64,000 bases of DNA from NCBI RefSeq assembly GCF_900452415.1, contig NZ_UGNX01000001.1, positions 1,178,001 to 1,242,000 on the forward strand, given 5' to 3'. Positions within the stretch are counted from its first letter, which is position 1; each line of letters opens with the position of its first letter. The notes under the pieces were generated by a model that did not search any database, was not told the origin of the DNA, and was given only the letters and a program-made list of their open reading frames with translations. A program made the position numbers and the translations under genes. Shown in pieces: positions 9,282 through 19,861 of the stretch. Source of the stretch: Legionella cincinnatiensis. GTDB lineage: Bacteria > Pseudomonadota > Gammaproteobacteria > Legionellales > Legionellaceae.

Positions 9282-9665
9282 TTAAGTAGTACAACTCGCT
9301 TTTACTGTATGTTGACCTAAATTAGTAATTCTCACTTTTGCTCCTGAATCGGCGTTGAGTTTCAAGATCTGATTTGATTGGACTGTAATTTGCAAAAACT
9401 CTCCTGCAGACAAAGAAAAGTCATTAACTTTTCCTTTTTTAGCTAATGCTTCTACTAAAAGATCATCATTGTCATCTTCTGTGATGATTTTGCATTTTGC
9501 TTCTATTGACCAGAACATATAATTAACAAATTCTTGGGGATCATTGCTGGGTAGTTCATATTCAATAGTGACTCCTTGTTGGAGTGTATGACTTTCCATA
9601 GCATAGGTATTAGTCGTTAAAGAAGTCATAATACACAATACCCCAAATCCAAGTTTTTGTAACAT
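9282..9665 (-). CDS. Secreted protein of unknown function
   Basis: A 127-residue protein with a signal peptide (about residues 1-22, ending NTYAMES). The mature part is about 105 residues, beta-rich in appearance, with two cysteines (one in EAKCKII, one four residues from the C-terminus in KASCTT) that could form a disulfide in the periplasm. An acidic EDDNDD stretch sits in the middle. No family is recognised. The 3' end abuts a dispersed repeat. Confidence 0.65.
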   Translation of the reverse strand: MLQKLGFGVLCIMTSLTTNTYAMESHTLQQGVTIEYELPSNDPQEFVNYMFWSIEAKCKIITEDDNDDLLVEALAKKGKVNDFSLSAGEFLQITVQSNQILKLNADSGAKVRITNLGQHTVKASCTT

Positions 9666-9938
9666 TAGTTCACTCCATAATGAAAATTAATGGGCTAAGA
9701 TACCTTTATTTTGCTTGCATGGCAAATTAATATTCATTAAAAATATATTGAAAAGTATCGGTTAATATTTTGCGGTAATTCCAGAGAACTGTTACAAAAT
9801 ATAATTATAAAACACCCTTTTTGCTGTGTGTTTTGGTTGAGATCGAATAGCATTCGTTTATTTATAAGATTGTTGGCGACAAAACTAAATCACAGGCCAA
9901 AGTCATACAGTCTTTGGCCTGCAGTTATCTGATAGTAT

Positions 9939-11387
9939 TTATTCTATATACATTCCAGCTAAACCAATCGGTGCGTTATTTGGAGTATTTTCTTGAAGAG
10001 TTAAGTTTTGGAAAGTACAAAAGCTGTTATTGGGTACAAAGTAAACTTTATAAGTACCAATATTTGGTGGAGCAGTAGATGTGAAGGTTACAAAGACATA
10101 TTCATTTTGGGTGCTGTTGAAACTCATTGCGGAAAAAAATTCCTGATTTAACGTAAACTCACATACCTTATCTTTATTCCCTGTATTACTGTAAATAGTA
10201 AATAAAGTTGAATTTGGATTCATAGTTATAGCTGCATAAGTTGAATTATCTGTAGCAGGTATACCAAATCGAGTGTCGTCGTATAAAGAGGGCTGCGGCA
10301 TTACTGGAGAAATAGTATTGGGTAAGTTATTTAAATCATTAATAACATCTAACGTCGTTACGTTACCTCCGCCGTTATCAAATAAAATATATGCCATATT
10401 TTGTCCAAATGAGATACTTGTTAAGTTATCTTGCCCCCCACTATTGGAGATGATGTCAGTTGACATATTATTTGTAGTATCAAAGATTTCAATCTCAGAA
10501 GGAGCATCATTATACCCAACCCAAAGTTGAGTACCATCTGGTCTCATTGCTGTACCAATAGTTCTGCGGTTACTGGTGCCTGCTAAGGCAGGACCCACAC
10601 TTAAATTAGAAAAAAGAATTGGATATACGCCATTCATTGTGCCAAAAACAGTATTTGCGTATAAGTAATTATTATTTTGATGAGCGAATAAGCCCAAAAT
10701 AAAAGAATCATTGGGAATAGGCAATGGATCTGATTCTCCAAGTTGGTCTAGAGATGAGTTATATTCAAAGATCACATTATTAGTTTGAAGATCAGAAATA
10801 TAAAAATTACCTGCAGGTCCTTTGCGAGTAATCGCGAATGGTTGTGAATTATTTGAAGGAAGCGTTTTTGTGCAATTATTGGCGTTAAAAGTATGGGTGG
10901 TTCCATTAACTATATAAATTTTACCTTCTCCGGAGTTTGTAATATAAATATTGCCACAATCCGTGGGTGGAGGTGTATTTGTTAGAGTAATATGTAACGC
11001 ATTATTTGTAGGTTGATAACATTGGTTAATATTGGGTGTTCCATCAGGATTTTGCTGACAAAGATAGGGACCTCCCGAAACACCTTTTTCGGGTAAAGCA
11101 CTACCTGTAACATTCAGCACCAATGTGCAGCTATTCTTGCCTGAGGCAGAGCAAGGAGCAACTTGGGTCACGCCCTGCATAGGCTTGATGACCAATTGAT
11201 GAGCACGGTGAGAGTTATTTTGTACCAGATATTTCACAGTGGCAGTGCCTGTGGGACTTACCGATACCGTGGGTGGAAAATTGGGATCTGGTGTAAATGT
11301 CCATACAGGAATTCCCGCATGTGCTGTAATCATGTAAAAAGCACTTATACTTAGACCTAATCGAGGCATTAAAAGAGGTAATTTCAT
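9939..11387 (-). CDS. Secreted beta-propeller-like protein
   Basis: A 482-residue protein with a signal peptide (about residues 1-24, ...MITAHA). A first domain to about residue 135 contains four or more cysteines and looks immunoglobulin- or adhesin-like (VSPTGTATVKYLVQNNS). From about residue 145 there are recurring segments of the NHL/YVTN propeller kind: GNIYITNSGEGKIYIVN, GNFYISDLQTNNVIFEYN, RPDGTQLWVGYNDAPSEIEIFDTTNN. Such proteins are often surface-exposed or periplasmic binding proteins; no substrate can be named. Confidence 0.65.
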   Translation of the reverse strand: MKLPLLMPRLGLSISAFYMITAHAGIPVWTFTPDPNFPPTVSVSPTGTATVKYLVQNNSHRAHQLVIKPMQGVTQVAPCSASGKNSCTLVLNVTGSALPEKGVSGGPYLCQQNPDGTPNINQCYQPTNNALHITLTNTPPPTDCGNIYITNSGEGKIYIVNGTTHTFNANNCTKTLPSNNSQPFAITRKGPAGNFYISDLQTNNVIFEYNSSLDQLGESDPLPIPNDSFILGLFAHQNNNYLYANTVFGTMNGVYPILFSNLSVGPALAGTSNRRTIGTAMRPDGTQLWVGYNDAPSEIEIFDTTNNMSTDIISNSGGQDNLTSISFGQNMAYILFDNGGGNVTTLDVINDLNNLPNTISPVMPQPSLYDDTRFGIPATDNSTYAAITMNPNSTLFTIYSNTGNKDKVCEFTLNQEFFSAMSFNSTQNEYVFVTFTSTAPPNIGTYKVYFVPNNSFCTFQNLTLQENTPNNAPIGLAGMYIE

Positions 11388-11416
11388 CGGCTATCCTTGG
11401 CTATCCTTATTTTTAT

Positions 11417-12814
11417 TTATAATGTTTCTAATGCCTTAGCAATAGACTCAGTCATTGCTTTAGCATCGCCAAAAAGCATATATGTATTGTCATGATAGAA
11501 CAACGCATTTTCTACACCGGCATAACCAGGTGCCATACTTCGTTTCACGAACAACACAGTTTTTGCTTTTTCAACTTCTAAAACAGGCATTCCATAAATA
11601 GGTGAGCTTGGATCTGTTTTTGCTGCAGGATTGGTTATGTCATTTGCTCCGATAATATAGGCTACATCACAACTTGCAAAATCGCGATTAATTTCACTTT
11701 GTTCAAAAACTCTATCATAAGGAATATTGGCTTCCGCAAGCAATACGTTCATATGTCCGGGCATACGACCAGCCACGGGATGGATTGCAAAGCGAACCTT
11801 AATATTGCGCTGCTCTAATGCATCTACTAATTCTTTGACTGCGTGTTGTGCATGGGCCACTGCCATCCCATATCCAGGGATAATGATGACATCTTTTGCA
11901 TTACTTAAAAGAAATGCTGCATCTTCACCATTTCCTTGTCGCACTGCGCGGGATTCAGTTGTGGCATTGGCTTGTAACTGTGCTTCAGATGTCTGAATAC
12001 CACCGAAAATTACATTGAAAATGGAGCGATTCATTCCTACACACATGATATAACTCAGAATTGCTCCACTTGCACCAACTAGAGCTCCAGTAATCACAAG
12101 TAAATGATTACTTAAGGTAAACCCAATACCAGCGGCTGCCCATCCAGAGTATGAATTAAGCATGGAAATTACTACAGGCATATCAGCACCACCAATAGGA
12201 ATAATAAGCAATACACCAAGTAAAAAGGCTAAGGCAGCCAAAACGCAAAAAAGAGTAAGTGTTTGGTTTATCAGAAATAAAACAAACAGAATAAGGATTC
12301 CCAACGCGGTCAATAGGTTGATAGTATTATGATTTGGTAGTTTGATAGGGACCCCAGACATAATTCCTTGTAGTTTCAGAAAGGCAATTACAGAGCCAGA
12401 AAAGGTGATAGCTCCAATAATTAAACCCAGGCTCATTTCCACGAGGCTTGCTTTGGCGATTGCGCCAGGGATGCCTATATGAAACGAATGAGGAGATAAG
12501 AAAGCGCAGAATGCGACAAGTACTGCTGCCATCCCAACTAATGAGTGGAAAGCTGCAACTAATTGTGGGATAGCGGTCATATTAATTTTAAGAGCAATAT
12601 AGGTGCCGATTATTCCACCTGCAATTATTAAACCAATCAGTAGGAATTGATGGTAAGTTGAGGGCATCATTAAGGTTGAGCCTACTGCGAGAATCATACC
12701 CGTAATCCCCAATAGATTTCCTCTTCTCGCCGAGGCCGGGCTGGCTAGGCCTTTAAGTGCCAATATAAAACATACTGCTGCTAATAGATAAAATAAAGGA
12801 ACCAAAGTCGTCAT
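11417..12814 (-). CDS. pntB: NAD(P) transhydrogenase subunit beta
   Basis: A 465-residue subunit of proton-translocating transhydrogenase. About 240 N-terminal residues form multiple membrane helices, followed by the NADP-binding domain III with GYGMAVAHAQHAVKEL, HPVAGRMPGHMNVLLAEANIPYD and the IIGANDITNPAA block. It transfers hydride between NADH and NADP+ coupled to proton movement. It is the last gene of a three-gene operon, 55 bases after the small alpha subunit. Confidence 0.96.
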   Translation of the reverse strand: MTTLVPLFYLLAAVCFILALKGLASPASARRGNLLGITGMILAVGSTLMMPSTYHQFLLIGLIIAGGIIGTYIALKINMTAIPQLVAAFHSLVGMAAVLVAFCAFLSPHSFHIGIPGAIAKASLVEMSLGLIIGAITFSGSVIAFLKLQGIMSGVPIKLPNHNTINLLTALGILILFVLFLINQTLTLFCVLAALAFLLGVLLIIPIGGADMPVVISMLNSYSGWAAAGIGFTLSNHLLVITGALVGASGAILSYIMCVGMNRSIFNVIFGGIQTSEAQLQANATTESRAVRQGNGEDAAFLLSNAKDVIIIPGYGMAVAHAQHAVKELVDALEQRNIKVRFAIHPVAGRMPGHMNVLLAEANIPYDRVFEQSEINRDFASCDVAYIIGANDITNPAAKTDPSSPIYGMPVLEVEKAKTVLFVKRSMAPGYAGVENALFYHDNTYMLFGDAKAMTESIAKALETL

Positions 12815-12869
12815 GAGAAAATCATCCTTAATTTACTGCACGGTTTCAAATAAAAATAGTATCATTATT

Positions 12870-13166
12870 CTATTTTTTATACATGCGTAGCATGCGCTGT
12901 GTTACCACAAAACCACCAAAGATGTTAATTGAGGTAATAAATATTGCTAAACCACCTATCCAGGTTATTTTTCCCACGAATTGGCTTCCAGCAGCAATGA
13001 GGGCACCTAAAACAATAATACTGGATATTGCATTGGTTACCGACATTAAAGGGGTATGGAGTGCTGGGGTAACTTTCCAAACTACGTAATATCCGACAAA
13101 ACAGGCTAATACAAAAATAGTGAGTATCGCAATATAAGGGTTTCCTAAGGTATTCATCTCATGCAT
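12870..13166 (-). CDS. NAD(P) transhydrogenase subunit alpha, part 2 (membrane)
   Basis: A 98-residue membrane subunit with three helices, equivalent to the C-terminal part of E. coli PntA. Signatures are [33 protein letters not shown] and [23 protein letters not shown]. In this organism type the alpha chain is split in two. Its start overlaps the end of the alpha-1 gene by 8 bases, indicating coupled translation. Confidence 0.94.
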   Translation of the reverse strand: MHEMNTLGNPYIAILTIFVLACFVGYYVVWKVTPALHTPLMSVTNAISSIIVLGALIAAGSQFVGKITWIGGLAIFITSINIFGGFVVTQRMLRMYKK

Positions 13167-14292
13167 TTTGGGTCTCCTTTATAACCTGGAATGGTAGGTA
13201 TTGATTTTGATGACAAAGTACTGCCTGTTGGATAATTTCATCATTGGGGTTTAATGTGATTTCAGGAGGGGTAGAGGCTAGGAGATGAATCAGGTGCACT
13301 AAATTATTTGCATAGAGTTCACTTGCTGTTGCTGGAACTAGTCCTGCTAGGTTGCTGAAGCCGATGATGGTTATTTCCCCATGTTTGATGGTTTTATCAA
13401 CAACACTTACTTCACAATTCCCACCTCGAGAGGTTGCGAGATCAACAACAACTGATCCAGGTTTCATTTGTTCTATAGTATGTTTATACAATAAAACGGG
13501 TGCTTGACGACCAGGAATTAATGCTGTTGAAATAACAATATCAGATAATTTAGCGTATTGGTCAATAAGCTCTGCTTGTAACTTTTTATATTCTTCACTT
13601 ACTTCAGAAGCATATCCACCTTTTGTTTCACCGTCTTGCTCTTGACTGACTTCTATAAATTCAGCACCTAAACTTTCCACTTGTTCCTTTGCAGCACGTC
13701 GTACATCAAATGCATAAACTACTGCACCTAAACGTTTGGCTGTTGCTATGGCTTGTAAGCCTGCCACACCCGCACCAAGAACAAGTACTTTAGCAGGTTG
13801 AATCATTCCTGCTGCGGTCATCATCATAGGGAGAGCTCGATGAAATTGAGTACTTGCTTCCAGAACAGCTCGATATCCCGCCAAATTTGCTTGAGATGAT
13901 AGACTGTCCATGCTTTGAGCACGGCTGATACGAGGGATAAGATTCATTGATAATAAAGTAATCTGCTTTTCTTGGCACCAGGAGATTAATCGGCTTTGCG
14001 GATCATTATCAATATGGCCTATGACTATAGTGCCCTGTGATAAACCTTCTAGATCTTGAGGATGAGGTTCATTAATGCAAAGAAGAATGTTCACTTTTGT
14101 CAGAATATTTTTCTTACTGTCGCTAATAGATACTCCAACTTGTTCATAATCTTGATCTCTAAAACCTGCCGCTAGACCAGCATTTTTCTCTATGTTGACT
14201 TCAAATCCAGATTTTATAAGCTGTTTCGCTGAGTTAGGAGTAATCGCTACTCGAGTTTCATTTCCTGTTGCATGTAAGGTTGCAATGATCAT
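13159..14292 (-). CDS. NAD(P) transhydrogenase subunit alpha, part 1 (NAD-binding)
   Basis: A 377-residue soluble subunit of the alanine dehydrogenase/PntA superfamily. The ATG at 14292 ([19 protein letters not shown]) is preferred over a frame 23 codons longer, because AAGGAT lies upstream and family members start here. It binds NAD(H) through [20 protein letters not shown]. The RQAPVLL and [13 protein letters not shown] segments are conserved. First gene of the pnt operon. Confidence 0.95.
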   Translation of the reverse strand: MIIATLHATGNETRVAITPNSAKQLIKSGFEVNIEKNAGLAAGFRDQDYEQVGVSISDSKKNILTKVNILLCINEPHPQDLEGLSQGTIVIGHIDNDPQSRLISWCQEKQITLLSMNLIPRISRAQSMDSLSSQANLAGYRAVLEASTQFHRALPMMMTAAGMIQPAKVLVLGAGVAGLQAIATAKRLGAVVYAFDVRRAAKEQVESLGAEFIEVSQEQDGETKGGYASEVSEEYKKLQAELIDQYAKLSDIVISTALIPGRQAPVLLYKHTIEQMKPGSVVVDLATSRGGNCEVSVVDKTIKHGEITIIGFSNLAGLVPATASELYANNLVHLIHLLASTPPEITLNPNDEIIQQAVLCHQNQYLPFQVIKETQNA

Positions 14293-14453
14293 GAGTAAAT
14301 CCTTTTTACCTAGATAACCATTATCGTATTGCAATTTAAAACTATTTTCCAGACTACGCAATACAGTAATGCGTGAAGTTAAGGTTGGTATCTATAGAAT
14401 CCATATGTTATGTTTATAACTTTATTTAACATAACGGAGCAGGAGCGAACATT

Positions 14454-15068
14454 ATGACAAGCCAACCCACCAGAGATCCAGTGAATGATATTTTACTTAC
14501 CCCCAAAAATGCTGCCTTACTTATCATTGATTATCAACCCGTCCAAGTTAATTCCATTGCATCAATGGACAAGCAGAAATTAGTAAATAATATCGTTGGC
14601 GTTGCTAAAACGGGTGTGGCATACAACCTGCCAATCATTCTTACAACAGTTAATGTGAATTCGGGTTTGAATAAACCGACAATTCCTGAACTCACTCAAG
14701 TTCTGGAAGGGGTAAACACATATGACAGAACTTCCATTAATTCGTGGGAAGATACTGAGTTTGTAAATGCAGTTAAAGGGACTGCGCGTAAAAAATTAAT
14801 TATGACTGCTCTGTGGACTGAGGTATGTTTGACTTTTCCTGCCCTTGATGCGTTAAATGAAGGTTATGAAGTATATGTAGTTGCTGATGCAGTAGGTGGA
14901 ACTTCGGTTACAGCTCATGAGTTAGGACTACGTCGTATTCAACAAGCAGGGGGTGTACTTATAACCTTGCCACAATTATTATGTGAATTACAACGCGATT
15001 GGAGTCGAACAGCAACAGTTCCAAGTTTTGTTGAGATACTTGGTAGTAGTGTAGGTCTTTCTCACTAA
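14454..15068 (+). CDS. Isochorismatase-fold cysteine hydrolase
   Basis: A 204-residue protein of the isochorismatase/nicotinamidase superfamily. It has the catalytic Asp in LLIIDYQPVQ, a Lys in ARKKLIMTALWTEVC, and the nucleophilic Cys in TEVCLTFPALDAL. GYEVYVVADAVGGTS is the usual strand after the cysteine. This subgroup (YcaC-like) has unknown substrates. A gene-end hairpin shared with the convergent kdpD follows. The RBS (GGAGCAGGAG) is strong. Confidence 0.87.
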   Translation: MTSQPTRDPVNDILLTPKNAALLIIDYQPVQVNSIASMDKQKLVNNIVGVAKTGVAYNLPIILTTVNVNSGLNKPTIPELTQVLEGVNTYDRTSINSWEDTEFVNAVKGTARKKLIMTALWTEVCLTFPALDALNEGYEVYVVADAVGGTSVTAHELGLRRIQQAGGVLITLPQLLCELQRDWSRTATVPSFVEILGSSVGLSH

Positions 15069-15089
15069 AAGAATACATGAAGCAAGTGC

Positions 15090-15119
15090 ATCAGAATATC
15101 CCAAAAAGGGTATTCTGAT
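15090..15119. terminator. Bidirectional hairpin between convergent genes
   Basis: ATCAGAATATCCC (15090-15102) pairs with GGGTATTCTGAT (15108-15119) with one bulged T. It lies between the isochorismatase gene and the end of kdpD. T runs are weak on both strands. Confidence 0.5.
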
Positions 15120-15241
15120 AAACTAAATAATGGGAATGTAAGAGTGTAATCTGTGCTCGAATCAGTCTTTTACAAAAATTACAATTTGCCTTTTGCAACC
15201 AGAAATCTATATATGATGCTATTGTATATACGCCTACAGTT

Positions 15242-17203
15242 TTATGCATTGCTTTTATGGGATTCTTCCTGCAAGCTATCTACTTCAATAGCTAGGGCCA
15301 TTTGATTAGCACAAGACTCCAAAAGCTGTATTTTTTCCGGTGTTGCCCAATCGTCACTTTTTAAAGGTTGAATTCTTAAAACACCCATTGTACCTCGGGC
15401 GCCGAGCAATGGGATAAATATGGCATTAGAAAAAGAAAGCGTATCAGTTCCTAATCCTGCTTTTTGCCCTAATTCATATACCCATTGAGCGATACTGTAT
15501 TCTTTATCATCCAATTCTTGATGCGATTTTGAGCGCGCGCGAATGACTAAGCGTGCATCTTTAGGCAGTAACGCAATAATTTCACAATGAAAAACTTCCG
15601 AAATATAATTAATTCCAGTTCTAAGTAATCTGACTATTCCACGTGTTCTTGATAATCTTCGACTTAAAGTATATAAAGTAGACGTTTGATATTCGGCAAG
15701 GCGTGCAATCTCTGATTGACGACGAGTAACTAAGGTGAGTTGGCAAATAATAAATGCTATCACGAGCATCATCACGAGATTGAAAATATAATCTGCATCA
15801 TTGGTTAAAAAACTGTAGTAAGGAGGGACAAAGAAAAAATCGTAAGATAAAAGACTGAGAAAAATTCCTGAAATGGTAGGGCCGGTACGTCCTAGTGAGG
15901 CAATAGCAATCATGCCTATTAAATAAACCATGATTAAATTAGCATCTGGTACTAAGGAATAAAGCAAAAAATTAAATAATGTGGTGACAGAAACAATACT
16001 AATCGATAAGAAATAGGGAAACCAGGACGTAAGAGGTTTATTAAGTGTTTTCTTTTGTGGTTTCTTTACCATTTCAGTTATGGTATACACATCAATATCA
16101 CCGCTATAACGCAAAACCTCATCAGCTAAGCTACGAAAGAAAAAATTCCTCCATCGCGTTTGAATTCTTTTATTTATCATAATTAAAGTAACATTTTGCG
16201 CACGAGCAAAATTAAGAATTTCTTTAACAAAATCATATCCCATTAATATATGGGTTTCAGCACCTAATTGTTCCGCAAAAAATAGATTTTTTATCGCTTG
16301 ATTACGTTGTGTTCTAGACAATTGAGTTCGAGGAGAATCTACATAAACAGCCATCCAGTCTGCTTGAAAACTCGTTGCTATTCTTTTGGCAGAGCGAATT
16401 AATTTATGAGCCTCTGGGCCTGGTCCCACGCAAACGAGAATTTTTTCCATGATGTGCCAGATACTCTTTATCCCTTGTCCTTGTCTATAGAGAAGTACTT
16501 GAGTATTAACTTGCTTTGCTAATGTGCGTAATGCAAGTTCACGTAATGCCATTAAGTTACCTTTACGAAAATAAAATTCCGCAGCTAGCCGTGCTTGTTT
16601 GGGGACATAAACCTTTCCCTCTGCCAAACGTTTTAATAAATCTTCTGGTGCCAAATCAACAAGTTCAATAGTATTTGCACTTTCAATCATGAAATCAGGA
16701 ACAGTCTCTTGGACAGGCGCATGAATAATTTGAGAAACATCGTTATTTAAGCTTTCTATATGCTGCACATTTAAAGTAGTATATACATCAATTCCCCGAT
16801 CCAGCAGTTCTTTAATGTCTTGCCATCGTTTCTTATGTCGTACCCCGGTAACATTTGTATGTGCCATTTCATCCATAAGTATTAATCCAGGATTTCTTTT
16901 TAGCGCAGCATCCAAATCAAATTCTTGTAGTTTTTTGCCGTGATAATCAATAGTTACTTTCGGTAGAATCACGAAGTTTTTCAGTATTTCTAAAATTTCT
17001 GAGCGGTCATGTGATTCGACAATGCCTACAATAATATCTAATCCTTTTGCTTGCTCTTCTAATGCTTCATGAAGCATGGAATGGGTTTTTCCCACACCAG
17101 GGGCAGCACCCAGATAGATTTTGAGTTTGCCACGCTGTTGCTGCTTTTCTTCTTCGAGTACTTGTTGCAATAACACGTTAGGATTGGGACGTGAATCATT
17201 CAT
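15242..17203 (-). CDS. kdpD: KdpD-like sensor lacking the histidine kinase module
   Basis: A 653-residue protein. Domains in order are the KdpD domain with Walker A GAAPGVGKT (residues 32-40), a universal-stress-like domain (about 250-375), a DUF4118 four-helix membrane region (about 395-500), and a GAF domain (about 520-645, ending NQMALAIEVDSLQEES). E. coli KdpD is about 890 residues because a HisKA/HATPase kinase follows; here the stop comes right after GAF and only 170 bp of noncoding sequence follows. No kdpE is nearby. It overlaps kdpC by 8 bases. A role in potassium or turgor sensing without phosphotransfer is inference. Confidence 0.88.
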   Translation of the reverse strand: MNDSRPNPNVLLQQVLEEEKQQQRGKLKIYLGAAPGVGKTHSMLHEALEEQAKGLDIIVGIVESHDRSEILEILKNFVILPKVTIDYHGKKLQEFDLDAALKRNPGLILMDEMAHTNVTGVRHKKRWQDIKELLDRGIDVYTTLNVQHIESLNNDVSQIIHAPVQETVPDFMIESANTIELVDLAPEDLLKRLAEGKVYVPKQARLAAEFYFRKGNLMALRELALRTLAKQVNTQVLLYRQGQGIKSIWHIMEKILVCVGPGPEAHKLIRSAKRIATSFQADWMAVYVDSPRTQLSRTQRNQAIKNLFFAEQLGAETHILMGYDFVKEILNFARAQNVTLIMINKRIQTRWRNFFFRSLADEVLRYSGDIDVYTITEMVKKPQKKTLNKPLTSWFPYFLSISIVSVTTLFNFLLYSLVPDANLIMVYLIGMIAIASLGRTGPTISGIFLSLLSYDFFFVPPYYSFLTNDADYIFNLVMMLVIAFIICQLTLVTRRQSEIARLAEYQTSTLYTLSRRLSRTRGIVRLLRTGINYISEVFHCEIIALLPKDARLVIRARSKSHQELDDKEYSIAQWVYELGQKAGLGTDTLSFSNAIFIPLLGARGTMGVLRIQPLKSDDWATPEKIQLLESCANQMALAIEVDSLQEESHKSNA

Positions 17204-17789
17204 GAGTGATCCTCACATGATCTAGGGCCAAGTTAAGCTCTAGTACGTTAATACGTGGTTCTCCTAAAAGATATAGAGTTCTTTTTTTGAGGAGTTGATT
17301 TACCAATGTTTCTATTTCTTGCTCAGAAATATTACGTGCTTTAGCAATTCGAGGAATCTGATAAAAAGCTGCTTGTGGGCTTATTTCCGGATCAAGGCCG
17401 CTTGCAGAAGCGGTCACTAAGTCAACAGGAATTAAGGGAATTTTATTTTCATATTGATGAAGCGTCGCCACTCTTTTTTTGACTATGGTCAAAAACTCAG
17501 GGTTTAAAGGCCCCATGTTTGAACCCAAAGAACTCGCTGAGTTATAAGGAAATGGAGTGGTCGCAGAGGGTCGTCCCCAAAAATAATTAGGTGCATCGAT
17601 GTATTGTCCAATTAATGCAGAACCAATAAGTTTATCCTGATATCGGAGTATGCTGCCGTTTGCTTGGTAGGGGAATAATACTTGGGCAATAAGGGTAGTT
17701 ACAACAGGGTAAATAATGCCTGTGAGTAGCGAAAAAATGAGTACAAAGAATAAAGATGTTTTTATTTGTTTGAAAATTTCTATCATCAT
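17196..17789 (-). CDS. kdpC: Potassium-transporting ATPase subunit C
   Basis: A 197-residue KdpC: one N-terminal membrane helix (about residues 10-32), then the periplasmic domain. Signature blocks are LIGQYIDAPNYFWGRPSATTPFPYN and SASGLDPEISPQAAFYQIPRIAKAR. It stabilises the KdpFABC complex and aids ATP-driven K+ uptake. It starts 2 bases after kdpB ends and overlaps kdpD. Confidence 0.95.
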   Translation of the reverse strand: MMIEIFKQIKTSLFFVLIFSLLTGIIYPVVTTLIAQVLFPYQANGSILRYQDKLIGSALIGQYIDAPNYFWGRPSATTPFPYNSASSLGSNMGPLNPEFLTIVKKRVATLHQYENKIPLIPVDLVTASASGLDPEISPQAAFYQIPRIAKARNISEQEIETLVNQLLKKRTLYLLGEPRINVLELNLALDHVRITHE

Positions 17790-17791
17790 TT

Positions 17792-19861
17792 TTATCCTGT
17801 TAACCCTACTAAAGTTAAGAGCAGATCTATTATTTTGATACCGATGAAGGGAACAATTAATCCACCAAAGCCATAAATGATCACATTGTTTCGTAAGAGT
17901 TGTGCGGCAGGAAGACGCTTATATTTCACTCCATGTAACGCTAAAGGAATGAGAAAAATAATAATAATCGCATTAAAAATGACTGCAGACAGAATAGCAC
18001 TTTGAGGGGTTGTCAAATGCATGATATTTAAAATATTAAGTTCCGGATAAGTACTTGAAAACGCCGCAGGTAGAATGGCAAAATATTTAGCAATATCATT
18101 GGCTATGCTAAAAGTAGTGAGTGAACCACGAGTCATCAGTAGTTGTTTACCAATTTCAACCACTTCAATTAATTTAGTGGGATTTGAATCTAAATCTACT
18201 AAGTTACCTGCTTCCTTTGCTGCTTGTGTTCCTGAATTCATTGCGACTGCAACATCTGCTTGAGCAAGAGCAGGAGCATCATTGGTTCCATCTCCTGTCA
18301 TTGCTACTAGATGACCTTGGGCTTGTAACTCCCGAATCAATTTAAGTTTGTCTTCAGGTTTTGCATTGGCCAGAAAATCATCTACGCCTGCTTCGCCTGC
18401 AATTGAAGCAGCGGTAAGAGGATTATCTCCAGTAACCATAATTGTTTTAATGCCCATTTGTCTTAATTGAGCGAATCGTTCGCGAATACCACCTTTAATA
18501 ATATCTTTAAGACGAATAATACCGAGTACTTTTTGATTTTCTACCACAACCAATGCTGTATTTCCTTGTCGTGAAATAATTTCGACATTTTTTTTCACAT
18601 TTTCAGGAATAATGCTACCTAACTGATTGAGGTATTCTTTGATTGCCTCAAACGAACCTTTACGAATTTGTCTGTTTCCAACATTTGCGCCACTCATGCG
18701 TGTTTGCGCTGTAAAAGGAATAAAAGTGGCATTGAGTTTTCCAAGCTCTCTACCGCGTAACTTATATTTTCTTTTGGCTAAAATAACAATACTACGGCCT
18801 TCGGGGGTTTCATCTGCGAGTGATGCTAATTGTGCTGCATTAGCTAATTCATTGATGCTAACCTCTTCAGCAGGAATAAATTCTGTAGCTTGACGGTTTC
18901 CTAAAGTAATGGTTCCTGTTTTATCAAGTAATAAAACATCAATATCTCCTGCAGCTTCAACGGCACGTCCAGATAAAGCAATAACATTCGCTTGAATCAT
19001 TCTATCCATGCCTGAAATACCAATCGCGGAAAGTAACCCTCCAATTGTAGTTGGAGCTAAACAGACAAAAAGGGCAATAAGCACTGTTATGGAAATTACC
19101 TGACCTGATTTGGTTACAAATACACTAAAAATGGAGAAAGAGAGCAGGGTGCTACAAACTACTAGGAAGACAATGGTTAATGCAGCGAGTAAGATAGTCA
19201 AGGCTAGCTCACTAGGTGTTTTTTGACGTTTTGAACCCTCTACCAAGGCAATCATGCGATCTAAAAATGTTTCTCCTGGATTAGAAGTAATGCGAATGAT
19301 CAACCAATCAGAGATGACTTGAGTACCTCCCGTTACCGCGCTACGATCACCTCCACTTTCACGTATCACTGGTGCGCTTTCGCCAGTGATAGCGCTTTCA
19401 TTAACAGAAGCAATACCTTCAATAACCTCTCCGTCACTAGGAATGAAATCTCCTGCTTCGACTAATACCAGATCATCCATACGTAATTGTCCTGAAGTGA
19501 CTAGGGTAAATTTTGCACTTTTAGACGCTTTTGCTAATTTTTTGGCTTGAATATCATGTCGTGCTCGGCGCAATTCTTGTGCCTGGGCTTTACCTCGACC
19601 TTCTGCCATCGCCTCAGCAAAGTTAGCAAACAGGAGTGTAAACCAGAGGCATAATGTAATTGCTAAAATAAAAAGAGTAGGTGCTTCTCCTTTTCCCAAA
19701 AGTGATTGTAAAAAAAGTACGGTGGTTATGATTGAGCCTACATATACGGTAAACATCACCGGATTTTTAATTTGAGTGAGTGGCCTGAGTTTTAGAAAAG
19801 CATCGACTAAGGCCACTTTAATGATGTTAAGATCCCATATTGAATGTATTTTAGTAGCCAT
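17792..19861 (-). CDS. kdpB: Potassium-transporting P-type ATPase subunit B
   Basis: A 689-residue P-type ATPase, the energising subunit of KdpFABC. It contains the actuator TGES motif ([12 protein letters not shown]), the phosphorylation site [13 protein letters not shown] and the hinge [21 protein letters not shown]. The [25 protein letters not shown] region is also complete. Overlaps kdpA by 11 bases. Confidence 0.97.
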   Translation of the reverse strand: MATKIHSIWDLNIIKVALVDAFLKLRPLTQIKNPVMFTVYVGSIITTVLFLQSLLGKGEAPTLFILAITLCLWFTLLFANFAEAMAEGRGKAQAQELRRARHDIQAKKLAKASKSAKFTLVTSGQLRMDDLVLVEAGDFIPSDGEVIEGIASVNESAITGESAPVIRESGGDRSAVTGGTQVISDWLIIRITSNPGETFLDRMIALVEGSKRQKTPSELALTILLAALTIVFLVVCSTLLSFSIFSVFVTKSGQVISITVLIALFVCLAPTTIGGLLSAIGISGMDRMIQANVIALSGRAVEAAGDIDVLLLDKTGTITLGNRQATEFIPAEEVSINELANAAQLASLADETPEGRSIVILAKRKYKLRGRELGKLNATFIPFTAQTRMSGANVGNRQIRKGSFEAIKEYLNQLGSIIPENVKKNVEIISRQGNTALVVVENQKVLGIIRLKDIIKGGIRERFAQLRQMGIKTIMVTGDNPLTAASIAGEAGVDDFLANAKPEDKLKLIRELQAQGHLVAMTGDGTNDAPALAQADVAVAMNSGTQAAKEAGNLVDLDSNPTKLIEVVEIGKQLLMTRGSLTTFSIANDIAKYFAILPAAFSSTYPELNILNIMHLTTPQSAILSAVIFNAIIIIFLIPLALHGVKYKRLPAAQLLRNNVIIYGFGGLIVPFIGIKIIDLLLTLVGLTG

